Position numbers and translations under genes: made by a program. 15,588 nucleotides of DNA from JAKASX01 sp035534495 (lineage in GTDB: Bacteria > Acidobacteriota > Terriglobia > Acidiferrales > UBA7541), in contig DATLRW010000040.1 of the NCBI GenBank assembly GCA_035534495.1, forward strand, positions 1 through 15,588, written 5' to 3'. The notes beneath the pieces are model-generated. The model was not told where the DNA came from. It saw only the letters and a program-made list of their open reading frames with translations, and searched no databases. The stretch's first letter is position 1. The number at the start of each line of letters is the position of its first letter. Positions 1-7,900 of this stretch are shown here, piece after piece.

Positions 1-153
1 GAAGCCTATTACCACCTGGAGCTTTCCCGCGGCCTTTCCCTCGCGCCCGATGTTCAATTCATCGCGAATCCCGGTTACAACCAGGTTCGCGGCCCGGTGA
101 CCGTTTTCGGCATACGCCTGAACTGGAACCTTGGCTTTCACCGGATTCGCTGA
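1..153 (+). CDS. C-terminal end of an OprB-type carbohydrate-selective porin (5' part outside window)
   Basis: The open frame from base 1 ends at TGA 151-153 and encodes 50 residues. The segment LAPDVQFIANPGYNQVRGP followed by an alternating hydrophobic strand (VTVFGIRLNWNL) matches, as I remember the family, the last strands of OprB-type carbohydrate-selective porins. In that family a 'L-P-D-x-Q-x-I-x-N-P' segment precedes the closing beta-strand of the outer-membrane barrel. Such porins allow sugar uptake across the outer membrane, which implies a Gram-negative cell. Only the tail is visible, so length, signal peptide and substrate cannot be judged. It ends 67 nt before the next gene, which has its own promoter candidate, so it is probably not in the same operon. 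Confidence 0.7.
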   Translation, partial: EAYYHLELSRGLSLAPDVQFIANPGYNQVRGPVTVFGIRLNWNLGFHRIR

Positions 154-180
154 TCCACAACACGTTGAACGTCTTCGCGC

Positions 181-209
181 TTGGCGGGCGGCCTCTACTC
201 AGGTAGCAT
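181..209 (+). promoter_or_regulatory. Candidate sigma70-type promoter for the lipid cluster
   Basis: TTGGCG at 181-186 and TAGCAT at 204-209 are separated by exactly 17 nt. Each matches the sigma70 consensus at four of six positions. The expected transcription start would lie about 4-5 nt before the ATG at 221, giving an almost leaderless message. No Shine-Dalgarno sequence is visible before that ATG, which agrees. This is inferred from sequence only. Confidence 0.4.
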
Positions 210-220
210 TTCTCCCGGTC

Positions 221-1024
221 ATGAAAAACTTTCAAGGCGAAACCCTTTCCTGGGATTTGACCGACGGCGTGCTGGAAGTCACGCTTCACCGGCCCCCGTG
301 CAATGAGATTGGCCTCCATACGCTCGGCGATCTGGAGCGTTTGGCCGAAGCGATCAGCGCGCTCCCGGACGAAATAGCGGCGGTTGTTTTCTCGAGCGCG
401 ATCGAAGCGGGATTCTCGGCCGGGGCCGACCTCGGCCAGCTTTACCGCGAAATGCAGGGCCTCGACAAGCCGGCGCGCCTCGCGGGGGTACGGGAATTTC
501 TCGAACGGATCCATCGGGCGCTGAACGCGATCGACGCGGCCGGCGTGGTCACGATTGCCGCCGTACACGGGATCTGTTTTGGCGGCGGATTCGAGCTGGC
601 GCTGGTGTGCGACCTGATCGTCGCCGATCGCACGGCGCGCTTCTCGTTCCCCGAGTTGCGGCTGGGCCTGGTGCCGGGCTTCGGCGGGGTTCCGCGGCTG
701 AAACGGGACGTGGGCAACGCGACGGTGCGGGACCTGCTCTTCACCGGACGAAGCATCAATGCGACGAAGGCGCTCGAAGCGGGACTGGTCAGCCAGGTCG
801 TTGGCGAGGGCCAGGCGCTGCGCGTCGCTCGCCAGACCGCGCAGCAGGCGCGGAAATTCGACCGGGAAACCGTTCGAGCGGCGAAACGGTTCGTGAAGCC
901 GGTTCCCTACGCCGAGTTGCGGCAGGAGATCGAGCTGTTTTGCGAGCTGTTTGCGCGCCCGGCGGTGGAGGAAAGCCTGCGAAAATTCGTCGAAGGGGCC
1001 GGCGTTTTGCCGTATCTGCCATGA
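221..1024 (+). CDS. Enoyl-CoA hydratase/isomerase family protein (crotonase fold)
   Basis: This 267-residue protein is the usual length for a single-domain crotonase. The oxyanion-hole segments are present: FSAGADL at residues 65-71 and HGICFGGGFELA at 116-127. Both glutamates used by true enoyl-CoA hydratases are kept: E125 in GGGFELA and E145 in FPELRLGLVPGFGG. It is therefore likely to hydrate a trans-2-enoyl thioester rather than be a catalytically dead relative, though isomerase or dehydratase roles also occur in this family. I chose ATG 221 because the homologous region starts just after it (MKNFQGETLSWDL) and a candidate promoter ends at 209; the frame is open back to 131 but that extension overlaps the porin end and has no family character. 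An acyl carrier protein gene follows 69 nt later, so the substrate could be an acyl-ACP or an acyl-CoA. The exact substrate cannot be read from the sequence. Confidence 0.88.
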   Translation: MKNFQGETLSWDLTDGVLEVTLHRPPCNEIGLHTLGDLERLAEAISALPDEIAAVVFSSAIEAGFSAGADLGQLYREMQGLDKPARLAGVREFLERIHRALNAIDAAGVVTIAAVHGICFGGGFELALVCDLIVADRTARFSFPELRLGLVPGFGGVPRLKRDVGNATVRDLLFTGRSINATKALEAGLVSQVVGEGQALRVARQTAQQARKFDRETVRAAKRFVKPVPYAELRQEIELFCELFARPAVEESLRKFVEGAGVLPYLP

Positions 1025-1075
1025 GGCGGGCGAGCGGGGCCTGGCGCGCGCATGCGGCGAACGCAATTTTTCGGC

Positions 1076-1081
1076 TACAAT
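1076..1081 (+). promoter_or_regulatory. Possible -10 element before the ACP gene
   Basis: TACAAT (five of six to the sigma70 -10 consensus) lies 12 nt before the chosen ATG at 1094, and no Shine-Dalgarno is present. No convincing -35 is found at the right distance. It could give an internal promoter with a very short leader, or be chance. Confidence 0.25.
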
Positions 1082-1093
1082 GTGACGACACCG

Positions 1094-1345
1094 ATGCCAT
1101 CTCGCAGCCTCGATGAGATCACCGCGGAAATCCTGGATTTAGCGGCGCGGCAGTTCCGCGTTCCGCGCGCCGAATTGTCCGCCGGGGACGATTTTTTCAA
1201 GAAGCTCGGGATCGACAGCCTGCAGGCGCTCGACCTGCTCACCCGGCTCGAACAGCATTTCCACATCGAATTGCCCGATTACGAGCTGCAAGGGGTCAGC
1301 GACTTCCGCACGCTGGCCGAACGGATTCAGGCCCGGGTGGAATGA
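1094..1345 (+). CDS. Acyl carrier protein (free-standing, cluster-specific)
   Basis: An 83-residue acidic protein with the ACP fold signature. The motif KKLGIDSLQALDLLTRLEQ contains S42 in GIDSLQ, the expected attachment point for 4'-phosphopantetheine, followed by the helix-II recognition region. Length is typical for ACP (75-90). I prefer ATG 1094 because it gives the normal N-terminus (MPSRSLDEITAEIL) and has a TACAAT hexamer 12 nt upstream; an in-frame ATG at 1052 would add 14 atypical residues. It is unlikely to be the primary fatty-acid-synthesis ACP, because no fabD/fabG/fabF neighbours are seen. Its place between a crotonase and an AMP-forming acyl ligase suggests a dedicated carrier loaded by the ligase. 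That partnership is inferred from the order of genes. Confidence 0.9.
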   Translation: MPSRSLDEITAEILDLAARQFRVPRAELSAGDDFFKKLGIDSLQALDLLTRLEQHFHIELPDYELQGVSDFRTLAERIQARVE

Positions 1346-1373
1346 ACGAAGGCGCAACCCGGAAACCGGCGTT

Positions 1374-1444
1374 CCACGGCAGGGTCCCGAGGCAAAGTAC
1401 CTCTGGCCCTAAATCCGGATAAAGCCAGGATATTCTTGCCGTGG
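1374..1444 (+). promoter_or_regulatory. Long inverted repeat able to fold into a branched leader before the acyl ligase gene
   Basis: CCACGGCA at 1374-1381 pairs perfectly with TGCCGTGG at 1437-1444, and the helix can continue three more pairs inward (1382-1436 G-U, 1383-1435 G-C, 1384-1434 G-U). Inside are GAGG/CCTC (1389-1392 with 1400-1403, loop CAAAGTA) and TGGC/GCCA (1404-1407 with 1424-1427). GCCAG at 1424-1428 could instead pair with CTGGC at 1445-1449, so two exclusive folds are possible. The element ends 24 nt before the ligase ATG at 1469. It could be a cis-regulatory RNA or a terminator/attenuator-like structure; I do not recognise a known riboswitch class. Confidence 0.45.
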
Positions 1445-1468
1445 CTGGCACCCTTACAAATACCGACC

Positions 1469-3178
1469 ATGCTTGACCTGCGCCAGTACGAATCGCTCGG
1501 GGCGGCTCTCGGAGACGCCCTGGACCGCTTCGCCGGCGAGGTCTGCCTGATCGAGGCCGACCGCGACCGGGAGAATCACCGGCTCACCTACCGGCAATTC
1601 CGCGAACAGGCCCTGCCGGTGGCCGCGGCTCTCGAGCGGCGCGGTTTTGGAGCGGGAAACCGGGCGGCGATCCTCATGTCGAACCAGTCGAAATGGCTGG
1701 TATCGGCCTACGCGGCGCTCTACCGCGGTGGGGTGGTCGTTCCACTCGATTACAAGCTGACGGCGCCGGAACAGGCGGAACTGCTGCGGCATTCCCGCGC
1801 CGAGGCCCTTTTCATCGAGTACCCGATCTGGCGCGCCCTGCATCAGGGATCGGGATTTGCCGGCGTGGAACCAGGCGCGATTTTCGTTACCGAGGCGCCG
1901 CCCGGAGCCGATCTGGGGGGCGCGCGGCGATGGGAAGACAGTCCGGCGGGCGTCGAGGCTCATTTCGTCGCGCGCCGCCGCCAGGATTGGGCGGGGATCG
2001 TCTACTCTTCCGGAACGGGCGGCCGGCCCAAGGGCTGCATCCTGACCCACGAGAATTATCTCGAGCAGTGCCGCTCGCTCACCGACTGGTATCCGTTCCG
2101 GCCCGGCGTGCGTTACCTCAGCATCCTGCCCACCAACCATGCGATCGATTTCATGGTGGGATTCATCGGCCCGTTCGTTTGCGGCGCGACGGTGGTTCAC
2201 CTGCGCACCTTGCGGCCCGAGTACATTCGCGACGCGTTTCCGCGCTACCGGATCACCTATGCCAGCGTCGTTCCGCTGCTGCTCAAGAACGTCGAGCGAT
2301 CCCTCCGGGCGCGCTTCGCCGAGCTGCCGCCCGCCCGCCGGCGCATGCTCGATTTTCTGATTGGCCTGAATCGCGCCCTGACGCAGGGCCGCCCGCGGCC
2401 GCGGCTGAGCCGTCTGCTGTTGCCGCAAATTCACAGGAGTTTCGGAGGCCACCTGCTCGCGCTGATCGTCGGCGGGGCCTTCACCGAGCCGGCCACGCTG
2501 CAATTCTTCTACGATCTCGGCATTCCCGTGGCGAACGGATACGGCCTCACCGAAGCCTCCACGGCGATCACCGTCAACGACCTGCGGCCCTTCCGCGCCG
2601 ATACGGTGGGCAAGCCGCTGCCCGGGGTCGAGATTCGCATCGCCGATCCCGAGCCCGGCGGCATCGGCGAGGTGATGGCGCGCGGAAAGACGGTGATGGC
2701 GGGCTACCTGGACGATCCCGAGTTGACCGCGGAAACGATCGTCGATGGCTGGCTGCGCACCGGCGATCTCGGCTGGCTCGATCCGCAGGGCCATCTGCAC
2801 CTGGTGGGCCGGAAGAAAAACATGATCGTCACCGAAGGCGGCAAGAACGTCTATCCGGAAGATATCGAGCGGGCTTTCGAGGACCTGCCGGCAAAGGAAT
2901 TCTGCGTATTCGCGGCGAATTACCTCTGGCCGCGCCACGAGCTGGGCGGCGAGACGCTCGTGATCATCGTCCGCCCGGAACCCGGGGCGGCGAACCTCGA
3001 CGGGTTGCGGAAAGAGATTGCCGATCGCAATCGCCGCCTGGCCGATTTCAAGCGCGTCTCGGGCGTCCTCGCCTGGGAGCCGGAGTTTCCGCGCACCGCC
3101 TCGCTCAAGATCAAGCGGCCGGAGCTGGCGCGGCAGATCGCCCAACGCGCCGGGCGCGACGCGGTGATCGCACTGTGA
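1469..3178 (+). CDS. AMP-forming acyl-CoA synthetase / acyl-AMP (acyl-ACP) ligase
   Basis: A 569-residue ANL-superfamily adenylating enzyme with all core motifs in order: the phosphate-binding loop YSSGTGGRPKG at residues 179-189, NGYGLTEAS at 356-364, TGDLG at 431-435, the hinge region GRKKNMIVTEGGKNVYP at 447-463, and the C-terminal catalytic lysine in PRTASLKIKR (K547). The general layout is that of long-chain fatty acyl ligases, which activate a carboxylic acid with ATP and pass it to CoA or to a carrier protein. The free-standing ACP gene directly upstream makes loading of that ACP plausible, but the acceptor cannot be decided from sequence. ATG 1469 was chosen over a TTG at 1436, because the TTG lies inside the inverted repeat of the leader and the family similarity starts after ATG (MLDLRQYESLG). 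No Shine-Dalgarno is seen; a TACAAA hexamer lies 8 nt upstream. Its stop overlaps the next gene's start. Confidence 0.9.
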   Translation: MLDLRQYESLGAALGDALDRFAGEVCLIEADRDRENHRLTYRQFREQALPVAAALERRGFGAGNRAAILMSNQSKWLVSAYAALYRGGVVVPLDYKLTAPEQAELLRHSRAEALFIEYPIWRALHQGSGFAGVEPGAIFVTEAPPGADLGGARRWEDSPAGVEAHFVARRRQDWAGIVYSSGTGGRPKGCILTHENYLEQCRSLTDWYPFRPGVRYLSILPTNHAIDFMVGFIGPFVCGATVVHLRTLRPEYIRDAFPRYRITYASVVPLLLKNVERSLRARFAELPPARRRMLDFLIGLNRALTQGRPRPRLSRLLLPQIHRSFGGHLLALIVGGAFTEPATLQFFYDLGIPVANGYGLTEASTAITVNDLRPFRADTVGKPLPGVEIRIADPEPGGIGEVMARGKTVMAGYLDDPELTAETIVDGWLRTGDLGWLDPQGHLHLVGRKKNMIVTEGGKNVYPEDIERAFEDLPAKEFCVFAANYLWPRHELGGETLVIIVRPEPGAANLDGLRKEIADRNRRLADFKRVSGVLAWEPEFPRTASLKIKRPELARQIAQRAGRDAVIAL

Positions 3179-4080
3179 GCGCCGGTGAATTCTTCGCCGT
3201 GGTGAATCCGGCCGCCGGAAACGGCCGGTGCGGCAAGCTGGCCGGCGCGGCGCTCGATCGCCTGCGGGAAGCCGGCGTGAAACTCCAGGTGGCCGAGAGC
3301 GCCCGTCCCGGCCATGCCTCGGAACTGGTTCGCGAGGCTTACCGGAACGGGCAGCGGCGATTCCTGGCCATCGGGGGCGACGGCACCGTCTTTGAAATCG
3401 TCAACGGGCTCTTCCCCGCCGCGCAGGCGGATTCTCCGCCCGAACTCGCCATTTTGCCGCTGGGTACCGGCAATTCCTTCCTGCGCGATTTTACCGACCG
3501 GCCCGGCGAGGCCGCGCTCGAAGCCATTCGAGCCGGCCGGACGCGCCTGTGCGACGTGCTGCGGCTCGAACACGGCGGCGGCGTTCTTCACTTCATCAAC
3601 CTGCTCAGCCTGGGCTTTGCGGCCGATGTCGCGGCCTTTCGCAACCGGCATTTCCGCCGGGGCGGACAGATGGCCTATCTGGCGAGCGTGGTGGTTTCCC
3701 TGGCGCGGCTCAAGCCGCAATCGTTCCCGCTGCGCGTCGAAGACGACCTGGAATTCGATCGGCGCGGCTGCCTGTTCCTCAGCTTCAATAACAGCCGATT
3801 TACCGGCGGTACAATGATGATCGCGCCCGATGCCGACCCCCGCGACGGGCTGATCGAACTGGTGCGCTGGGGAGCGATCGGACGCTTGGGACTGCTATGG
3901 AATCTTCCAGGCCTCTATTCCGGCGCTCACATCCGGCACCCTCTGGCGTCGAGGAGGCCGGTGCGCCGGGTCGAATTCGCCCCGGCCGGCCCGGTGAACG
4001 TGATGGTGGATGGGGAAAGCCTCCGCGTGGAATGCCGGCGGATGGACGTTCTGGCGTCGGCCCTGGCGGTGGTCGTGTGA
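3175..4080 (+). CDS. Diacylglycerol kinase / long-chain-base kinase family lipid kinase (YegS/LCB5 type)
   Basis: A 301-residue protein with the DAGKc catalytic signature: VVNPAAGNG at residues 9-17, the nucleotide-binding GGDGT at 67-71, and PLGTGNSFLRDF at 95-106. The C-terminal half (the GFAADV region and the FNNSRFTGGTMMIAPDA segment) matches the beta-sandwich domain of YegS/DgkB/sphingosine-kinase relatives. Length is right for the bacterial family (about 290-330). It should phosphorylate a lipid alcohol such as diacylglycerol, a sphingoid base or a related neutral lipid, at the inner face of the membrane. The start is GTG 3175, overlapping the ligase stop TGA (3176-3178) as GTGA, which points to translational coupling. 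An acyltransferase gene follows with the same kind of overlap, so its phosphorylated product may be that enzyme's acceptor. Confidence 0.88.
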   Translation: MSAGEFFAVVNPAAGNGRCGKLAGAALDRLREAGVKLQVAESARPGHASELVREAYRNGQRRFLAIGGDGTVFEIVNGLFPAAQADSPPELAILPLGTGNSFLRDFTDRPGEAALEAIRAGRTRLCDVLRLEHGGGVLHFINLLSLGFAADVAAFRNRHFRRGGQMAYLASVVVSLARLKPQSFPLRVEDDLEFDRRGCLFLSFNNSRFTGGTMMIAPDADPRDGLIELVRWGAIGRLGLLWNLPGLYSGAHIRHPLASRRPVRRVEFAPAGPVNVMVDGESLRVECRRMDVLASALAVVV

Positions 4081-4853
4081 AGCGGGCGTGGCTGGCGTTG
4101 CGGTCGGCTTTGCTCTGGTTTTTGAGCGCGGTGCACTTCTTCACGATCTGCCCGCTGCTCGTCCTGCTGGGCGCATTCATCGATCCGCGGCGCAACGACT
4201 GGCCGCAACGGACCCTATTCCGGAACGTGCTGCGGGTGGCCGGGGTGAAATTCGAAGTGCGCCGCTCGCCGGGATTCGATCCGCGGCGCACCTGCCTGTT
4301 CATCTCGAATCACGTGAACATCTTCGACGCGTTCGTCGTTTACTCGGCGATTCCCCAGTTCCTGCGCGGGCTGGAGCTCGAATCGCATTTCCGCGTGCCG
4401 GCCTACGGCTGGATGATGAGCCGGTTCGGCAATATTCCCGTTTACTCGAATCCCACCGCCAAACAGACCAAGGAGCTCTATCGCCGCACGAAAGGGTCGC
4501 TCGATGACGGCGTAAGTCTGGTCGTTTTCCCCGAAGGCGGGCGCACGCTCGACGGCCATCTGCGGCCCTTCAAGGACGGGGCGTTCCGCATGGCGGTGCA
4601 GTTCGGCTATCCGGTGGTGCCGATGGCGATCACCGGATCGTTCGAATTCAATCGCAAGGGGAATTGGATGCTGAATCCGGGCAAGATTGTCGTGTACCTG
4701 CTCGATCCGATCGAGACCAGGGGGCTCACAAAAGCCGACGCGGGGGATCTTCGCGACCGGGTGCACAAACTCATTTCCAGGAAAGTGGAAGATTCCCTTC
4801 CCGGACCTCGCCCGCAAACGCAAAAGCCAACGCACGCCGCCAAGCCTTCCTAG
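4077..4853 (+). CDS. PlsC-type 1-acyl-glycerol-3-phosphate acyltransferase family protein
   Basis: A 258-residue member of the lysophospholipid acyltransferase family. The catalytic HX4D motif is present as SNHVNIFD with H79 and D84; the phosphate-binding motif appears as VFPEGGRTLDG (FPEGGR at 151-156, a variant of FPEGTR); PVVPMAITG at 179-187 is the fourth block. The N-terminus (residues about 4-35) is hydrophobic and probably anchors it in the inner membrane. It should transfer an acyl group from acyl-ACP or acyl-CoA to a lipid phosphate or similar acceptor. Start is GTG 4077, overlapping the kinase stop (4078-4080) as GTGA. Being last in a cluster with its own ACP and acyl ligase, it may take its donor from them. 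It may be a dedicated enzyme rather than the housekeeping PlsC; the sequence does not settle this. Confidence 0.88.
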   Translation: MKRAWLALRSALLWFLSAVHFFTICPLLVLLGAFIDPRRNDWPQRTLFRNVLRVAGVKFEVRRSPGFDPRRTCLFISNHVNIFDAFVVYSAIPQFLRGLELESHFRVPAYGWMMSRFGNIPVYSNPTAKQTKELYRRTKGSLDDGVSLVVFPEGGRTLDGHLRPFKDGAFRMAVQFGYPVVPMAITGSFEFNRKGNWMLNPGKIVVYLLDPIETRGLTKADAGDLRDRVHKLISRKVEDSLPGPRPQTQKPTHAAKPS

Positions 4854-4859
4854 ACCATC

Positions 4860-4918
4860 GCGGGAAAATCGAACCCCCCGCAGAATCCAGCCGCGATCCC
4901 GCCAGGGCCGCCCGGCCC
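4860..4918. terminator. GC-rich hairpins between convergent genes (possible bidirectional terminator)
   Basis: The 73-nt gap between two convergent genes holds two small hairpins: GCGGG (4860-4864) with CCCGC (4877-4881), and GGGCC (4905-4909) with GGCCC (4914-4918). Neither is followed by a T run on either strand, so an intrinsic terminator is only weakly supported; position is the main argument. Confidence 0.25.
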
Positions 4919-4926
4919 CGGCGCAG

Positions 4927-7900
4927 CTAGGTGATGTTCAGCGTCGCCTGAGCCGTCTGCGTGAGGCTGCCGCTGGTGCCCGTAACCGTCAGCGAGTAGC
5001 TGCCCGCGGATGATTTCGGCGTTGTGGAGATCGTCAGCGTCGAAGTTCCCGACCCCGTGATCGTCGAGGAACTGAAACTGGAATTGGTGCGGCTCGGCAA
5101 GCCGGTGACGCTCAGGTTGACCGATCCGGTAAAGCCGTTCAGCGCGGTGACGGTGACCGTATAAGACGTACTCGACTTCGGGCCGACCGATTGGCTCGAA
5201 GGCGAAATGCTGATCGAGAAATTGCCCCCGGTGCCCGCCTGCTGAACGACAAGCGTGAGCGAAGCACTGTGGACCAGACTACCGCTCGTGCCGGTCACCG
5301 TGAACGGGTAGGTTCCAACCGCGAGTCCTGTGCTCGTCGCAACGCCGAGCGCCGAACTGCCCGAGCCGCCGGTCACCGTGACCGGAGTGAATGTAGGCGT
5401 CGCCCCGCTGGGCAAGCCGGTCTCGGTCAGGCCCACGTTTCCGGTGAATCCGCCCGATCCCGAAATCGAGAGCGAGTAGTTGGCGACGCTACCTGGCGCG
5501 ACAGTCACCGAGGAGGGCGTAGCAGAGAGCGAGAAATCCGGGGTGGAGATGGTTCCGATAACGAACGTCACGGCAACCGAGTGCGATAGGCTGCCGCTGG
5601 TCCCGGTGATCGTCAGCGAATAGGTGCCCTGCCTTGCCTTCCGGTTCGGCGAAAGGGTCAGCGTGGCGCTGCCGGAGCCGGTGATCGAGGTCGTGCTCCA
5701 AGTCGTGCCGGTGCGCGACGGGACGCCGGCGACGCTCAGGTTCACCGTTCCGTTGAATGGACCAGTGCCCGATCCGCCGACTGTCACGGCGTAGCTTGTG
5801 CTCGAGCCGGGAGCGGCCGCGGCGGTCGAAGGAGTGGCGCTGATGGTGAAATCCGAACTCACGGCCGCCTGGACGGTGACCGAAATTGTGGAAGTGCTGG
5901 TCCGTGTCCCGTCGGTGCCGCTGACCGTCAGGTTGTAGCTTCCCGCGGGAGTCGAGGCCGTCGTCGTGACGGTAAGGGTCGAGCTGACCGGGCTCGTGCT
6001 GCTGATGGTGATGGGATTCGGCGCAAAGCCGAGGGTCATTCCGGCGGGGAGCGGGTTGGGCAATGGAACGCTTAGAGTGACAGTGCCGGTATAGCCGTTG
6101 CTCGGCGTGACGTTGATCGTACTGCTGACGCTGCTGCCGGCGAACACACCTTCCGATCCGGTCACGCTGTAGACCGCGAAACTGGGCGGCGGCGGCGCCT
6201 GAACCACGAGGGTACCTGTCGTGGTATGGGTGAGCGTGCCGTCGGTAGCCGTGACCGTCAGGTTATAGGTGGCGGCCGGGGTTGAGGTGGTCGTGTTCAG
6301 CGTGAGGGTCACGTCGTTCGATTGCGTGGGGTTGACGGTGATCGGATTCGGCACAAAGCTGGCCATCATCCCCGTTGGCAACGGGCTCGGCGAGCTGACG
6401 CTCATCGTAACGCTCCCGCCGTAATTGCCGGTGGGCAGAATGGAAATGACATATATGGCGGAGCTCCCCGCGCTGATGGTTTGCGAGCCCACGCCGGTTA
6501 GAGAGAAATCCGGCGGCGGAACGATGGCGGTGACTTGCGTCGTGTGCGTCAGCGTGCCGTCGGTGCCGCTCACCGTCAGGTTATAGGTGCCCGCGGGAGT
6601 CGCGGTCGTTATGCCGACCGTCAGGGACGAGCTGACCGCGGTGTTGCCGGTGACGCTAGCGGGATTCGGGGCAAAGGTGGCCGTCATACCCGCCGGGAGC
6701 GTGGAGGGAACGCTCAGGGTTACGTTCCCCGTGTAGCCGTTTGCGGGCGTGACGTCGATGGTGTAGCTCCCATAAATACCTGCGATGGTCTGCGACGAGG
6801 GCGAAGCCGAAAGCGAGAAATCGGGTGTGGGCGCGGCCTGGACCACAATCGTGATCGGAACGGCGTTCGTGTTCGTGCCGTCGGTGCCGCTCACGGTTAC
6901 GTTGTAGGTTCCCGCGGGTGTCGCGGTCGTCGTGAAGAGGGTCAGATCCGTATTGACAGAACTCGCCGCCACTACATCGACGGGATTCGGAGAAATGTAG
7001 ACGGACATGCCGGCCGGCAGCGGATTGGGAGAGGTGACGCTCAAGGTCACGTTGCCCGTGTAGCCGCCGACCGGATCCACGCCGACCAGGTATGTGGCGC
7101 CGGAGCCGGCGGTTACCGTTTTTGCCATGGGAGCGCCGGTGAGCGAAAAATCGGCCGGGGGCGGGGCGGCGCAAGTGGGGATGCTGAATGAGCCAACTTG
7201 CGTATCCCAATTGAAAGCGCCGTTATAGGGCAGGTATTCATTCGTATACCAGAACGTGCAGTCGTTGGACGGGTCAACCGACATGCCGCTGTAATCGCCC
7301 CAGCGGGTCAGGTTCGAACCTCCCACTTGCGACGCGGTCCCGGCGAACAGGCTCGACTCGGTTTCCATCGTGCCCAGGGGGTCGGAGGGAACCCGGCCGG
7401 TATAGCGGATCGAAGGATACGTCGTGCCGCTCGAAACGCTGTAGCCCATGGCAATATCGCCCAAATGGTCCTCGGCGATGCTGGGCATCCAGCGGTAATC
7501 GGAATCGGGCGCGAAGGTTCCCTGCTGATAAACCGTGGGGCTTGTGCCGGGATTGCGAATCTCGTACCAGCGCACGCCGGTGTTGCCGTTGCCCGTGTCG
7601 ACCGACTGGCTCACGACCATCGATTCGTAGGAGCCGAAATTCCGGTAGGCGAGCCGGTACATCAACCGGTCGCCGAGCGAATCGAGTTGCTGAGACGTTC
7701 CCGGCTGCGGGATGCACGTTCCGCCGCCGCAAGCCTCGCTGAAGGAAGCCACGGGAAGCACCGTGGGCCCGGTAAAGGTGGAATTGGCGGGATTGGACCA
7801 ATCGACGTGAAAGCCGAACAGATTCAGGGCATTCGTAGTCGTGAAATCCATGAAATAGTCGGGCGAGCCGGCCGGTGGCGCGGCGGTCGTGCCGGGCGCG

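Noticed and set aside
1374..1444. Canonical c-di-GMP-I (GEMM) riboswitch
   Set aside because: Only the words GCAAAG and CCCTAAA agree; the first GNRA-capped helix and the other conserved joints are absent. It is kept as an unclassified structured leader.
1454..3145. 563-residue open frame antisense to the acyl ligase
   Set aside because: The composition is that of a GC-rich antisense shadow (R, G, A, D, Q rich, no motif), and the opposite strand encodes a clear ANL enzyme with all motifs.
1693..3174. Upstream extension of the lipid kinase frame by about 490 codons
   Set aside because: It runs out of frame through the acyl ligase and is arginine/proline-rich with no family similarity. Kinase similarity starts just after GTG 3175.
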